This document shows positions 33,708 to 42,963 of a DNA stretch of 58,185 nt, in pieces; the first letter of the stretch is position 1, and the number at the start of each line of letters is the position of its first letter. A model generated the notes under the pieces. That model searched no databases. It saw only the letters and a list, made by a program, of their open reading frames with translations, and had not been told where the DNA came from. This stretch comes from Sphingomonas sp. LaA6.9 (GTDB lineage: Bacteria; Pseudomonadota; Alphaproteobacteria; Sphingomonadales; Sphingomonadaceae). The position numbers and the translations under genes were made by a program. Where the stretch lies: positions 1 to 58,185 of the forward strand of contig NZ_JAKVIO010000027.1 of the NCBI RefSeq assembly GCF_022601895.1, given 5' to 3'.

Positions 33708-34525
33708 TGCGATAGCCTCTTGTCAAAACCGATCGGGCACATGGATTTCCAGGTATCGTAGAATTGCGGTGGCAGGTTCTTGAACGGCGACGCCAGCTTC
33801 ACCGCCTTGATCGCGCGTTCCTGATGCAGCTGCACCAGCCCGCGGTTGGACGCGGTGACCCCGGTCGTACCCTGCGTCTCGATATTGGTGACCGCGCCGG
33901 TTTTGGAGACGGTGAGGCAGAGTTTGGTCTGCAGCTTCTCGGCGTCGGCCCCGGTCGGCGCGGTCCAGTGCGGTTTGAGCTGGCGCAGCACCTCGGCTGC
34001 GAGCGCCGACTGCACCGCCGGTCCCGCCTTTTGCGCGGGGGTGCCCGTGGCGCGCGTCTGCGTGGGTGCGTCGGTCAGTCCCGCCAGCATGTCGCGGCTG
34101 AGCCGGCTCTTGCGCTGGGGCTCGGCGGTTGCCTGCTGCTTGCTTGGCGCCTTGGGTGCGGGCTTGGCGGCGGCCTTTTCGGGCTTGGGCTTTTCCGTCG
34201 GCTTCTTCTCGGCGGGCTTGGGCGCGGGCGCCGGCTTCACTTCTGCGCGCTTCATCGGTTCGGGCTCGGGCGGCGCGGGCTGCGCCTCGGGCTCGGGCAT
34301 GTCGAGCGGCGCCGGCTCGGGAGAGAGCGCGGCGGGCGGTTCGCTGATCGGATCGGGCGCGGTGCTTTCAAGCGCGACCTCGTCGGTCAGCGTAACCTCG
34401 ATCGGCTTCTGCTTCAGGTTGGCGGGATTGGGCGTGGCGAGAAAGCCGACCGACAACAGGCCGAACAGCACGGCATGGCCGGCAATGGCTATCCCGAGCC
34501 CTGCCTTCTCGACGCGGTCCATCAT
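33704..34525 (-). CDS. tolA: TolA-like energy-transducing protein
   Basis: A 273-residue inner-membrane-anchored periplasmic protein. One N-terminal TM segment (AGLGIAIAGHAVLFGLLSVG), a long Pro/Lys/Ala/Glu-rich spacer (residues ~55-145), and a C-terminal domain with LKPHWTAPTGADAEKL and LCLTVSKTGAV that resembles TolA/TonB C-termini. It is called by position and layout as sequence is poorly conserved. Overlaps tolR by one base and tolB by four. Confidence 0.88.
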   Translation of the reverse strand: MMDRVEKAGLGIAIAGHAVLFGLLSVGFLATPNPANLKQKPIEVTLTDEVALESTAPDPISEPPAALSPEPAPLDMPEPEAQPAPPEPEPMKRAEVKPAPAPKPAEKKPTEKPKPEKAAAKPAPKAPSKQQATAEPQRKSRLSRDMLAGLTDAPTQTRATGTPAQKAGPAVQSALAAEVLRQLKPHWTAPTGADAEKLQTKLCLTVSKTGAVTNIETQGTTGVTASNRGLVQLHQERAIKAVKLASPFKNLPPQFYDTWKSMCPIGFDKRLSQ

Positions 34526-34965
34526 CAGCCGGCCTGCTCCGCGCCGGTGGTGACGAGCGACACCTTGTTGAGCCCCGCGCGGTTGAGCTCGCCCATCACG
34601 CGCATCACGCGACCGTAATCGAGCCCGCGATCGGCGCGCAGGAACACCTGCGGCTCATCGCCGCCCTGCGGCGGGCGCTTCGATTCGAGGATGGTGGGAA
34701 GCTCGGCCTCCATCACCTCCTGATCGTCGACGAAGACGCGGCCTTCATTGTCGAGCGAGATCTGGATGGGCTTCCGGTCGGGCTCGAGCGCGCCCGCGCG
34801 GCTGTCGGGCAGGTTCACGGGCACGCCGGTGACGAGCAGCGGCGCGGTCACCATGAAGATGATGAGCAGCACCAGCATCACGTCCACCAGCGGCGTGACG
34901 TTGATCTCGGCCATCGGGGCGCGGCGGCCCCGGCCAGCGCGGGAGGGAAGGGGACCCATTGCCAT
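34525..34965 (-). CDS. tolR: Biopolymer transport protein TolR (ExbD family)
   Basis: A 146-residue protein with one TM segment carrying the proton-channel aspartate (INVTPLVDVMLVLLIIFMVT) and a periplasmic ExbD domain (VFLRADRGLDYGRVMRVMGE). It forms the motor with TolQ. Start and stop each share one base with tolQ and tolA (TGATG). Confidence 0.96.
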   Translation of the reverse strand: MAMGPLPSRAGRGRRAPMAEINVTPLVDVMLVLLIIFMVTAPLLVTGVPVNLPDSRAGALEPDRKPIQISLDNEGRVFVDDQEVMEAELPTILESKRPPQGGDEPQVFLRADRGLDYGRVMRVMGELNRAGLNKVSLVTTGAEQAG

Positions 34966-35660
34966 CAGCTGGCGATCTCCAGTTCACGGCTGAGCGTGGT
35001 GTGGAAGCCATCGGCAAAGCGGTTGAGCCGCGCCTCGAGCCGGTTGATGCCGTGGCTGAAGCGGTTGAACGCGATCACCGCGGGGATCGCGGCGAACAGC
35101 CCGATCGCGGTTGCGAACAGCGCCTCGGCAATGCCGGGTGCGACGACCGCGAGGCTCGAATTCTGCTCTGCGGCGATCGCGGTGAAGCTGCGCATGATGC
35201 CCCAGACCGTGCCGAACAGCCCGACAAAGGGCGCCACCGCGCCGACGGTGGCGAGGATGTTCAATCGGTCCGAAAGCTCGTCGATCTGGTGCGCTACCGC
35301 GCTGCCCATCGCGGTGGCCAGGCGCGCGCGCGTGCCGTCGCGGTCGATCGACTTTCCGCCCGTCGAGCGGCGCCATTCGGTGAGCCCCGCGTCGAACACC
35401 TTGGCGCTCGGCAGGTCGGACTTGCTGTGCGCGTTGTGGAAGCGGTCGATATCCTCGGTCTTCCAGAAGTCGCTCTCAAAGCGGTCCGAGCCCTTGCTCA
35501 GCCTTTTCAGCTTGGCCCAGAAGCCGATGATGATCGCCCAGGTCCAGATGCTGGCAAGCAGCAGCCCGAGCATCACGCCCTTCACCACCCAGTCGGCCTG
35601 CATGAACAGCGCCACCGGGGACAGGGTGGCGGCATCCATATTCAACATGATCGATTCCAT
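34965..35660 (-). CDS. tolQ: Tol-Pal system motor protein TolQ
   Basis: A 231-residue inner-membrane protein of the MotA/TolQ/ExbB family with three TM segments (residues ~20-45, ~133-155, ~170-195). The family signature LATVGAVAPFVGLFGTVWGI and PGIAEALFATAIGLFAAIPA is clear. The start may be ATG 35660, 35648 or 35639; none has a strong ribosome-binding site, and 35660 keeps the ORF full length. First inner-membrane gene after ybgC, 18 bp downstream. Confidence 0.95.
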   Translation of the reverse strand: MESIMLNMDAATLSPVALFMQADWVVKGVMLGLLLASIWTWAIIIGFWAKLKRLSKGSDRFESDFWKTEDIDRFHNAHSKSDLPSAKVFDAGLTEWRRSTGGKSIDRDGTRARLATAMGSAVAHQIDELSDRLNILATVGAVAPFVGLFGTVWGIMRSFTAIAAEQNSSLAVVAPGIAEALFATAIGLFAAIPAVIAFNRFSHGINRLEARLNRFADGFHTTLSRELEIAS

Positions 35661-35678
35661 CGCGGTATCAATGTCCCT

Positions 35679-36125
35679 TCATATCAGCCGCTTGAACGCA
35701 TAGACCCAGGCTTGCGGCTGTCGCCTGGGCTTCCCTTGCGGAGAGAGGAAGGCGGCGACGACGTCCGCTTCGGCCAATATCTCATCCCCGCGCATGACTC
35801 TCTGATGAATGCGGCACGATGCCGCGCGAACTTCCTCCACCGTGCTCGCCACCACGAGATCGTCGTCCAGCTTCGCGGGACGGCGATATCTGATCGCGAG
35901 TTCGGTGACCGCATAAACGCCCAGACCCGAATCCAGTGCCATGCGCTGGTCGATACCCGCCTCGCGCAACATGTCGGAACGCGCGCGCTCCATGAACTTC
36001 AGATAGTTGGCGTGATAGACGATCTGCCCGGTGTCGGTGTCCTCGAAATAGACGCGCAGCGCGAAGCGATGCTCGCGGCCGGCGAAATAGCCGGCATAGG
36101 GTCTGTCACGGTCAATACTCGACAT
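35679..36125 (-). CDS. ybgC: YbgC-type acyl-CoA thioesterase of the Tol-Pal operon
   Basis: A 148-residue hotdog-fold thioesterase. RVYFEDTDTGQIVYHANYLK (from residue 24) holds the catalytic Asp and His38, and FMERARSDMLR follows. The ATG at 36125 is chosen to fit the family; the ribosome-binding site is weak. First gene of ybgC-tolQRAB-pal; repeat family A copy 2 lies between it and ruvB. Confidence 0.93.
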   Translation of the reverse strand: MSSIDRDRPYAGYFAGREHRFALRVYFEDTDTGQIVYHANYLKFMERARSDMLREAGIDQRMALDSGLGVYAVTELAIRYRRPAKLDDDLVVASTVEEVRAASCRIHQRVMRGDEILAEADVVAAFLSPQGKPRRQPQAWVYAFKRLI

Positions 36126-36204
36126 GGCGACAGGCTCTAGCCGCTCGATTCCGCGCGGGCAAAGCCAATTCGGCCCGCGCGTGAAACGGTTGGACCACAC
36201 CGCC

Positions 36205-36296
36205 GTCATCCCGGACCTGATCCGGGATCCATGAACACGGGCGTGTCAGGACTTTTGCCGTCCGTGTTCATGGATGCTGACTTTCGTCAGCATGAC
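36205..36296. repeat. Structured intergenic repeat family A, copy 2
   Basis: Starts GTCATCCCGGACCTGATCCG with a hairpin CCCGGACCTGATCCGGG, has CATGAACAC ... GTGTTCATG arms, and ends in a second hairpin ATGCTGACTTTCGTCAGCAT. The plan matches copies at 31592 and 38168. Confidence 0.8.
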
Positions 36297-36313
36297 GAAG
36301 GTGTCTGGCGGCT

Positions 36314-37342
36314 TCAGCCGTCGAACAGACTCTCCTGTCCCGCCTCGGGCGGGGGATTGAGTCCGAGATGCTTCCAGCCGCGGCCGTTGAGCATGCGGCC
36401 GCGCGCGGTGCGCGCGATCAGCCCGAGCTGGATCAGATAGGGCTCGATCACTTCCTCGATCGTGTCGCGCGGTTCGCTGAGGCCGGCGGCGAGCGTTTCT
36501 ACGCCCACGGGCCCGCCACGATAGATGTCGGCGATCATGGTGAGGTAGCGCCGGTCCATCGCGTCGAGGCCGAGCTTGTCGACCTCAAGCCGGTTGAGTG
36601 CCGCGTCGGCGGTCTTCGCATCGACCGTCTCGACCCCCGCGACATTGGCGAAATCGCGCACGCGGCGCAGCAGCCGGCCCGCGATGCGCGGGGTGCCGCG
36701 CGCGCGCGTCGCCACCTCGCGTGCGCCATCGGGTGCGATGCCGAGGTCGAGCAGCGCCGCGGCGCGGCGCACGACGCTTTCGAGCTCGTCGACGGTGTAG
36801 AAGTTCAGGCGCACCGGGATGCCGAAACGGTCGCGCAGCGGCGTGGTGAGCAGCCCCTGCCGCGTCGTCGCGCCGACCAAGGTGAAGCGCGGCAGGTCGA
36901 TCCTGACCGAACGCGCCGAGGGCCCTTCGCCGATCATCAGGTCGAGTGCGCGATCCTCCATCGCGGGGTAGAGCACTTCCTCGACCGCGGGATTGAGGCG
37001 GTGGATTTCGTCGATGAAGAGGACGTCGCCATCCTCGAGATTGGTGAGGAGCGCGGCGAGATCGCCCGACTTGGCGATCACCGGGCCCGAAGTCGAGCGG
37101 AAGCCGACGCCCATCTCGCGCGCGATGATCTGCGCGAGCGTGGTCTTGCCGAGACCCGGCGGGCCGAAGAACAGCACATGGTCGAGCGCGTCGCCGCGCG
37201 ACCGGGCGGCCTCGATAAAGACGCGCAGATTCTCGCGCGCCGCCTTCTGCCCGACAAACTCTTCCAGCGATTTGGGGCGCAGTGCTGCGTCGACATCCTC
37301 GGCGCGGCGGGCGGGGGTGATGATGCGGTCGGCGTCGGTCAT
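36314..37342 (-). CDS. ruvB: Holliday junction branch migration ATPase RuvB
   Basis: A 342-residue AAA+ motor. Walker [15 protein letters not shown] (residues ~58-71), Walker [13 protein letters not shown], sensor 1 [20 protein letters not shown], and a C-terminal winged helix ([17 protein letters not shown]). It drives branch migration with RuvA. Its ATG overlaps the stop of a 56-codon membrane ORF as ATGA. Confidence 0.98.
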   Translation of the reverse strand: MTDADRIITPARRAEDVDAALRPKSLEEFVGQKAARENLRVFIEAARSRGDALDHVLFFGPPGLGKTTLAQIIAREMGVGFRSTSGPVIAKSGDLAALLTNLEDGDVLFIDEIHRLNPAVEEVLYPAMEDRALDLMIGEGPSARSVRIDLPRFTLVGATTRQGLLTTPLRDRFGIPVRLNFYTVDELESVVRRAAALLDLGIAPDGAREVATRARGTPRIAGRLLRRVRDFANVAGVETVDAKTADAALNRLEVDKLGLDAMDRRYLTMIADIYRGGPVGVETLAAGLSEPRDTIEEVIEPYLIQLGLIARTARGRMLNGRGWKHLGLNPPPEAGQESLFDG

Positions 37343-37509
37343 CGCTCTGCACCTTCACAAACTTCCTGCTGCTCGATCCAGCGTCCCCCTGCGTCCAGAC
37401 ACGCGTCCACCTGCCACCAGGTCGTGCTTGGGAGGACGCCCCAAAGCAGGACCGCGCTGAGCACGACAATGACAGCGGTGGTGGCGAGGCAGCCCAACGC
37501 GGTTGTCAC
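37339..37509 (-). CDS. 56-residue membrane protein encoded between ruvA and ruvB
   Basis: An ORF with a GTG start overlapping the ruvA stop (GTGA) and a stop overlapping the ruvB start (ATGA). It reads [20 protein letters not shown], then [20 protein letters not shown] and [16 protein letters not shown]. One transmembrane helix (residues ~3-27) leads to a small outside domain with two cysteines in a [12 protein letters not shown] arrangement, likely a disulfide. Coupling on both sides makes translation near certain. Function unknown. Confidence 0.8.
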   Translation of the reverse strand: MTTALGCLATTAVIVVLSAVLLWGVLPSTTWWQVDACLDAGGRWIEQQEVCEGAER

Positions 37510-38105
37510 TTCGCTGCCTTCTTGAGCGCGAGACGGACCAGCGCGTCGAGGCTGGCGCCTTCGCCCAGTTCATCCTCGGCGGCGGCGACCGCGCTCGAGG
37601 CTTCGGCGGGCCTGAAGCCGAGATTGGAGAGCGCCGAGACGGCGTCGGAGGCGTGGCTGCCGACAGGAGCTGCGGTCGCGACGCCGCCGGGGCCGAGCGC
37701 GATGCCGCCGGTCTTGTCCTTGAGTTCGTTGGCGATGCGCTGTGCAAGCTTGGGTCCGACACCATTGGCGCGCGCGATCATTGCCTTGTCGCCGCTGGCG
37801 ATCGACCGGTGGAGCTCATTGGGATCGAGTGCGGACAGGATCGCGAGCGCGACACGGCTGCCGACGCCCTGCACGCTCGTCAGCAGACGGAACCAGTCGC
37901 GCTCAGCGGCGGTCGCGAAGCCCATCAGCCGGATCGAGTCCTCCGACACGAGCATTTCGGTGTGGATCGTGACCGCGCCGCCCGTGGGGCCGAGCACCGC
38001 CAATGTGCGTGACGAGGCGCCGACCAGATAGCCGACACCGCTAACGTCGATCACCGCATGGTCCATGCCGGTGCTGACGAGTTCCCCCCTGAGGCGCGCG
38101 ATCAT
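37506..38105 (-). CDS. ruvA: Holliday junction DNA-binding protein RuvA
   Basis: A 199-residue protein with the N-terminal OB fold ([20 protein letters not shown]), two helix-hairpin-helix motifs ([17 protein letters not shown] and [16 protein letters not shown]) and the C-terminal domain that contacts RuvB ([11 protein letters not shown] end). It targets RuvB to four-way junctions. The stop overlaps a small membrane ORF. Confidence 0.98.
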   Translation of the reverse strand: MIARLRGELVSTGMDHAVIDVSGVGYLVGASSRTLAVLGPTGGAVTIHTEMLVSEDSIRLMGFATAAERDWFRLLTSVQGVGSRVALAILSALDPNELHRSIASGDKAMIARANGVGPKLAQRIANELKDKTGGIALGPGGVATAAPVGSHASDAVSALSNLGFRPAEASSAVAAAEDELGEGASLDALVRLALKKAAK

Positions 38106-38167
38106 ATTTTGTTCCTACCCTGTTCCGGGGGAAAAGGGAATCGGGTTCGTTCGCCTTTTTCCCGGCT

Positions 38168-38260
38168 GTCATCCCGGACTTGATCCGGGATCCATGAACA
38201 CCGTCACGCCAGAACTTGCACCCTTCGTGTTCATGGACCCTGAATCAAGTTCAGGGTGAC
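38168..38260. repeat. Structured intergenic repeat family A, copy 3
   Basis: GTCATCCCGGACTTGATCCG opens a hairpin, CATGAACAC ... GTGTTCATG forms an outer arm pair, and CCCTGAATCAAGTTCAGGG closes with a second hairpin. It lies between ruvA and ruvC. Hairpin sequences differ between copies but keep pairing. Confidence 0.8.
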
Positions 38261-38271
38261 GTCGAGCGTGG

Positions 38272-38757
38272 TCAGCGCAGGCGGTGCGCGCTCGCCATAT
38301 GGTGCGCATGGGTGATCGCGACCGCAAGCGCGTCCGCAGCGTCGGCGCCCGCGATCTTTGCGCCGGGCAGGAGGCGCGAGATCATTGCGTGGACCTGCGC
38401 CTTTTCGGCCTTGCCGACACCGACCACCGCCTTCTTGACGAGGCTGGGCGAATATTCGCCGACGACAATGCCGCTGCGCGCCGCTGCGAGCAGGCAGACG
38501 CCGCGCGCCTGACCGAGCTTCAGCGTCGACTGCGGATTGACGTTGACGAACACCTCCTCGACCGCCGCGCCATCGGGGCGATGCTCGAGGAGGATATCGG
38601 TCAATGCGGCGTCGAGCGCGACGAGGCGCTCGCCCAGTGGCGCGGCGCTGTCGGTCTTCACCTGGCCATTGGCGACATGGCTGAGCCGATTGCCGACCGA
38701 GGTGATGACACCCCAGCCCGTGGTGCCGAGACCGGGATCGAGTCCGAGGATGATCAT
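38272..38757 (-). CDS. ruvC: Crossover junction endonuclease RuvC
   Basis: A 161-residue Holliday junction resolvase. [14 protein letters not shown] gives catalytic Asp7; [20 protein letters not shown] gives the acidic Glu near residue 67; [20 protein letters not shown] and [14 protein letters not shown] give the last acidic residues. The ATG at 38757 fits the family length; upstream in-frame codons are not used. Separated from ruvA by repeat family A. Confidence 0.97.
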   Translation of the reverse strand: MIILGLDPGLGTTGWGVITSVGNRLSHVANGQVKTDSAAPLGERLVALDAALTDILLEHRPDGAAVEEVFVNVNPQSTLKLGQARGVCLLAAARSGIVVGEYSPSLVKKAVVGVGKAEKAQVHAMISRLLPGAKIAGADAADALAVAITHAHHMASAHRLR

Positions 38758-38776
38758 GACGGCAAAAAGGGATGCG

Positions 38777-38886
38777 CGCGGAGGCGCGGAGGCGCGGAGG
38801 ACGTGTGTTCGAGCGAAAGACAGCGGGTGATTGACAATGCAGCCTGCGGCAGCGTTGCTCCCTCCGCGCCTTCGCGGCTCCGCGCG
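38777..38886. repeat. Tandem CGCGGAGG repeat and distant inverted partner
   Basis: CGCGGAGG occurs three times head to tail at 38777-38800. A near-complementary CCTCCGCGCCTTCGCGGCTC stretch starts at 38861, so the two may pair over ~60 bp. It lies between ruvC and yebC. Confidence 0.6.
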
Positions 38887-38893
38887 AACCCGA

Positions 38894-39634
38894 TTATCCC
38901 AGTTTCTCCATGACCTCGTCGGAGACTTCGTAATTGCCCCAGACGGTCTGGACGTCGTCATCGTCCTCGAGCGTGTCGATCAGCTTGAGGAGGTTCTTGG
39001 CGTCGTCCTCGGTGACGTCGACCTTTGTCTGCGGACGCCAGGCGAGCTTCGCGCCTTCCGCGGGGCCGAGCACGGCCTCGAGCGCTTTCGCGACCTCGTG
39101 CAGCGCATCGAGCGCGGTCCAGATCTCATGGCCCTCGTCGAAGGTCACGTCCTCGGCGCCAGCCTCGAGCGCGGCCTCGAACACCTTGTCGTGATCGCCG
39201 GCGCTTGTCGGGTATTCGATCAGGCCGACGCGGTCGAAGCCGTGGCTCACTGCACCCGACGCGCCGAGATTGCCGCCATTCTTCGAAAAGGCGGTGCGGA
39301 CATTGGTCGCGGTGCGATTGCGGTTGTCCGAGAGCGCCTCGACGATCAGCGCGACGCCGCCGGGGCCGAAGCCCTCGTAACGAATCTCCTCGTAATTCTC
39401 GACATCGCTGCCGCTGGCCTTGTCGATCGCGCGCTGGATGTTGTCCTTGGGCATCGACTGCGCCTTGGCGGCGTTGACCGCGAGGCGAAGGCGCGGGTTC
39501 ATGTCGGGATCGGGAAGACCCGACTTCGCCGCCACGGTGATCTCGCGCGAGAGCTTGGAAAACATCGCGGAGCGCTTTTTGTCCTGGGCGCCCTTGCGGT
39601 GCATGATGTTCTTGAACTTGCTATGGCCTGCCAT
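38894..39634 (-). CDS. yebC: YebC/PmpR-family regulator (TACO1-like)
   Basis: A 246-residue member of the YebC family. [20 protein letters not shown] and [19 protein letters not shown] are the N-terminal signature, then [19 protein letters not shown]. The family is reported both as transcription regulators and as factors that relieve ribosome stalling at proline runs. Sits next to ruvC as in many Proteobacteria. Confidence 0.95.
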   Translation of the reverse strand: MAGHSKFKNIMHRKGAQDKKRSAMFSKLSREITVAAKSGLPDPDMNPRLRLAVNAAKAQSMPKDNIQRAIDKASGSDVENYEEIRYEGFGPGGVALIVEALSDNRNRTATNVRTAFSKNGGNLGASGAVSHGFDRVGLIEYPTSAGDHDKVFEAALEAGAEDVTFDEGHEIWTALDALHEVAKALEAVLGPAEGAKLAWRPQTKVDVTEDDAKNLLKLIDTLEDDDDVQTVWGNYEVSDEVMEKLG

Positions 39635-39669
39635 AAGCCTCTCTGGTTCCTGCTGGTGTCTTCAAGCGC

Positions 39670-39987
39670 TCAGATGCGCACCGCGGTGCCCGAAACGGTC
39701 ACCATGAGCATCGAGCCCTCCTTGCCGATGACCTCGTAATCGATGTCGATCCCGATCACCGCATTGGCGCCCTTGCCCTGCGCCTCGGCCTCGAGCTCGG
39801 CGAACGCTTCGCGGCGCGCATCGCGCAGCGTGCTTTCATAGGCACCCGCGCGACCGCCGACAATGTCGCGGATTCCCGCGAAGAGATCCTTGAAGATGTT
39901 CGCGCCGACGATCACCTCGCCGGTCACGATGCCGAGATACTGGTGGACGGGCTGGCCCTCCACCGCTGCGGTCGTCGTCAGGATCAT
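39670..39987 (-). CDS. YbjQ/UPF0145 family protein
   Basis: A 105-residue protein of the YbjQ family, often called heavy-metal-binding. Signature: [20 protein letters not shown], then [20 protein letters not shown] and [16 protein letters not shown]. It forms pentamers in known structures; a function is not established. Located between yebC and the DUF2312 gene. Confidence 0.88.
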   Translation of the reverse strand: MILTTTAAVEGQPVHQYLGIVTGEVIVGANIFKDLFAGIRDIVGGRAGAYESTLRDARREAFAELEAEAQGKGANAVIGIDIDYEVIGKEGSMLMVTVSGTAVRI

Positions 39988-40025
39988 CGCGGGTTTCCCT
40001 TCCTTAGTCTATGTCGAAGACCGCC

Positions 40026-40265
40026 TCAGTCGAGACCGAGCGCAGCCTTGTAGGTGTCGAGCAGCGCTTCGGCTTCGGCGCGGTGATGCGCTTCCATCTT
40101 GCGAAGACGGACGATGGTGCGCATCGTCTTCACGTCGTAACCGTTGGACTTCGCTTCGTTGTAGACATCCTTGATGTCGTCGGCGATGCCCTTCTTCTCT
40201 TCCTCAAGCCGTTCGATACGCTCGATGAACAACCGCAGCTGATCTGCGGCGACATTGTCGCTCAT
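40026..40265 (-). CDS. DUF2312 / UPF0335 family protein
   Basis: A 79-residue, mostly helical protein: [20 protein letters not shown], then [20 protein letters not shown] and IVRLRKM. This is the alphaproteobacterial DUF2312 family; GapR, a nucleoid-associated protein that binds overtwisted DNA, belongs to it. The ATG at 40265 follows GGGAGAA. Clusters with DUF1244 and pyruvate kinase. Confidence 0.9.
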   Translation of the reverse strand: MSDNVAADQLRLFIERIERLEEEKKGIADDIKDVYNEAKSNGYDVKTMRTIVRLRKMEAHHRAEAEALLDTYKAALGLD

Positions 40266-40354
40266 GCTGGTGATTCTCCCAAAGATGTGGAGGGTGCTGT
40301 TAGGCGAGCGCGGCGTCTCGCTCAAGCGCCGCGCGCGTTATTCCGTCCCGCCCC

Positions 40355-40648
40355 TCAAGCGTTGCGCTGGATGCTTTCCTGCATCCGCGCGATCTGCTCG
40401 GGCGTGGCCTCGCCCTGGTGCTTCGCCTTCCACTCCGCATAGGGCATGCCATAGACCGCCTCGCGCCCAGCATCCCTGTCGAGCGCGCCGTCGCTCGCCT
40501 CGGCCAGCCAGTCGCCCAGGCAGTTGCGGCAAAAGCCCGCAAGGCCCATCAGGTCGACATTCTGTGCGTCGGTGCGATGGCGCAGGTGGTGGACGAGCCT
40601 GCGCAAGACCTCTGCCGCTACGGCATCGTCGATCGATTCTATGTCCAA
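40355..40648 (-). CDS. DUF1244 family protein
   Basis: A 97-residue protein with the DUF1244 core LRRLVHHLRHRTDAQNVDLM, then GLAGFCRNCLGDWLAEA and YGMPYAEWKAKHQ. Two cysteines (CRNC) may bind metal. The TTG at 40648 is preferred as GGAG lies eight bases upstream and the family starts about ten residues before RRL; a GTG at 40657 is possible. Divergent from pyruvate kinase; function unknown. Confidence 0.82.
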   Translation of the reverse strand: MDIESIDDAVAAEVLRRLVHHLRHRTDAQNVDLMGLAGFCRNCLGDWLAEASDGALDRDAGREAVYGMPYAEWKAKHQGEATPEQIARMQESIQRNA

Positions 40649-40721
40649 CGTTGTCACTCCAGAGTTGATCTGTCCTAAATAGCGGGTAAGGCCATATCCG
40701 CACAATCCAGCCGGAGCTCTT

Positions 40722-42179
40722 GTGACCACCCATATCGCCCCCCGCAGCCGCAAGGTCCGCGTCCTCGCGACGCTCGGCCCCGCAAGCAGCACGCCCGAGA
40801 TGATCAAGAAGCTCTATGTGGCGGGCGCGGACGCCTTCCGGATCAACATGAGCCATGGCAGCCATGAGGGGCACGCGAAGGTGATTGCGAACATCCGCGC
40901 GCTCGAAGGCGAACTGGGCCGCGCGATGACGATTCTCGTCGACCTGCAGGGCCCGAAGCTGCGCGTCGGCAAATTCGAGGGCGGATCGGTGATGCTCGAG
41001 ACGGGCAAACGCTTCGTGCTCGACCGCGACAGGGCGCCGGGTGACGCGAGCCGCGCGAACCTGCCGCACCCCGAGATCTTCGAGGCGCTCGAGCCGGGCA
41101 CGCGGCTGCTGCTCGACGACGGCAAGCTGTGCCTGCGCGTGCAGAGCGTGACGCGCGAGCGGATCGAGACGCTGGTCGAGACGGGGGGCAAGCTCTCCGA
41201 CAACAAGGGGCTGAATGTGCCCGACGTGATCGTGCCGATGGCCGCGCTCACCGAGAAGGACCGCAAGGATCTGAGCTTCGCGCTCGAACAGGGCGCGGAC
41301 TGGATCGCATTGTCGTTCGTCCAGCGCGCCGAGGACGTCGCCGAAGCGCGGCGGCTGATCGGCGGCAAGGCCGCGCTGCTCGCCAAGATCGAGAAGCCTT
41401 CGGCGATCGACCGGCTCGACGGCATCCTCGAGCTCGCCGACGCGGTGATGGTCGCGCGCGGGGATCTTGGCGTGGAGCTTCCCCCCGAGGCGGTGCCGCC
41501 GCTGCAAAAGCGCATCGTCGAGACTGCGCGCCGCATGGGCCGTCCCGTCGTGGTCGCGACGCAGATGCTCGAATCGATGATCACCGCGCCGACGCCGACG
41601 CGTGCGGAGGTCTCCGACGTCGCCAATGCGATCTATGACGGCGCCGATGCCGTCATGCTCTCGGCCGAATCGGCGGCGGGCGCCTGGCCCGTCGAATCGG
41701 TCGCGATGATGAACAAGATCGCGACCGCGGTGGAGGCCGATCCCGGCTATGCCGAGCGCATCCATTTCACCGAGACGCTGCCCGATCCGACGACGGCAGA
41801 CGCGCTTGCCGAGGCTTCGGGCAACATCGCGGCCACAGTCTCGGCCTCAGCGATCATCTGCTTCACCATGTCGGGCTCGACCGCGCGGCGCGTCGCCCGC
41901 GAGCGCCCCTCGGTGCCGCTGATGACGCTCACCCCGCAGCTCTCGACCGCAAGGCGGCTGGGGCTGCTCTGGGGCGTTCACGCGGTGCACACCAGGGACG
42001 TCGGGTCGTTCGAGGAGATGGTGGCCAAGGCCAAGCGGATGGTGCTGCGCCACGGCATCGCCAAGGCGGGCGATCGCGTGATCCTGATGGCGGGCGTTCC
42101 CTTCGGCACGCCGGGGTCGACCAATGTGCTCCACGTTGTCCGGCTGAGCGGCGACGAACTCAAGGGGCATCGCGGTTAA
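40722..42179 (+). CDS. pyk: Pyruvate kinase
   Basis: A 485-residue glycolytic enzyme converting phosphoenolpyruvate and ADP to pyruvate and ATP. RKVRVLATLGPASSTPEMI and DAFRINMSHGSHEGH open the A domain, VDLQGPKLRVGKF starts the B domain, LAKIEKPSAIDRLD holds the catalytic Lys, and VMVARGDLGVELPPEAVPP and ATQMLESMI follow. The GTG at 40722 follows GGAGCT. Confidence 0.97.
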   Translation: MTTHIAPRSRKVRVLATLGPASSTPEMIKKLYVAGADAFRINMSHGSHEGHAKVIANIRALEGELGRAMTILVDLQGPKLRVGKFEGGSVMLETGKRFVLDRDRAPGDASRANLPHPEIFEALEPGTRLLLDDGKLCLRVQSVTRERIETLVETGGKLSDNKGLNVPDVIVPMAALTEKDRKDLSFALEQGADWIALSFVQRAEDVAEARRLIGGKAALLAKIEKPSAIDRLDGILELADAVMVARGDLGVELPPEAVPPLQKRIVETARRMGRPVVVATQMLESMITAPTPTRAEVSDVANAIYDGADAVMLSAESAAGAWPVESVAMMNKIATAVEADPGYAERIHFTETLPDPTTADALAEASGNIAATVSASAIICFTMSGSTARRVARERPSVPLMTLTPQLSTARRLGLLWGVHAVHTRDVGSFEEMVAKAKRMVLRHGIAKAGDRVILMAGVPFGTPGSTNVLHVVRLSGDELKGHRG

Positions 42180-42222
42180 GCGAGAAGGGCCGCCTCCCTG
42201 GAGGCGACCCTGTCGCGGGCGA

Positions 42223-42963
42223 TCAGAACCTGATCCCGACGCCGACCACGCCCTGGTGACGAACCACGTCGATGTCCTCGAACATGGCGTCGAGATTCAC
42301 ATCGTTGCTGCCGATGCTCAGATTGCCGTTATTATAGTTCGAATAGCGATATTCGACCCGGCCGAAGATCATGTCGGTCAGCTTGATTTCGGACCCGACG
42401 CCAAGCCGGAAGCCATCCAGGCCGATGCCGTCGTCAAAGGTGAACGGCGTCCCGGCCTTGGTGCCAGAACCATCGATGTCGACCTTTTCGTGCGTGTAGC
42501 CGCCCCGCAGATAGAGCAGGATGCCCGGAGAGACGACATAGCCGGCGCGCCCGCCGATATAGAAGTCGCCGCCGACATCGACGTTCGCGGTTGCGGCGAC
42601 CGCCTGCCCGTCAGCCGCGATGCCCTGGAGATCGAACTGATCGCCCGATGTTGCATCACTGAACTCGACGTCTATCCCGAACGACATCGGACCGGTCTGG
42701 AAATCGTAACCCGCGGCAATCCCGTAGAGAAAGCCGCTCTGCGACTGTTTGCCGCCGCCGAAGGCATCATCGTCAAAGTCGACGCCGGTATTGTCATAGC
42801 CACCCAGCGCTTCGACCCGAAAGCCGGAGAAGTCGGTCTCGTCGCTCTGCGCCATCGCCGGAGTTGCGAGGGATATGCCAGCCAGCAGGGCGATTACACC
42901 CGGAATGGCTCGTCGGATCGACCTGCCGTCATGATCGTGCAGCGATGTGTCGTTGATACGCAT
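42223..42963 (-). CDS. Outer-membrane beta-barrel protein (Opa/Omp25-like)
   Basis: A 246-residue protein with a signal peptide (PGVIALLAGISLATPAMAQS) and an eight-strand-like barrel of alternating residues: VEALGGYDNTGVDFDDDAFG, YGIAAGYDFQTG, YIGGRAGYVVSPGILLYLRG, FGRVEYRYSNYNNG, and final VGVGIRF. Such barrels are major outer-membrane proteins in alphaproteobacteria. The ATG at 42963 follows AGGAGACGCGAC. Convergent with pyruvate kinase. Confidence 0.85.
   Translation of the reverse strand: MRINDTSLHDHDGRSIRRAIPGVIALLAGISLATPAMAQSDETDFSGFRVEALGGYDNTGVDFDDDAFGGGKQSQSGFLYGIAAGYDFQTGPMSFGIDVEFSDATSGDQFDLQGIAADGQAVAATANVDVGGDFYIGGRAGYVVSPGILLYLRGGYTHEKVDIDGSGTKAGTPFTFDDGIGLDGFRLGVGSEIKLTDMIFGRVEYRYSNYNNGNLSIGSNDVNLDAMFEDIDVVRHQGVVGVGIRF

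Noticed and set aside
34090-34370. Low-complexity Pro/Lys/Ala region as a repeat element
   Set aside because: It is the normal periplasmic spacer of TolA, read in frame.
38777-38800. CRISPR-like tandem repeats
   Set aside because: Three 8-bp units without spacers are a short tandem repeat, not a CRISPR array; no cas gene is present.
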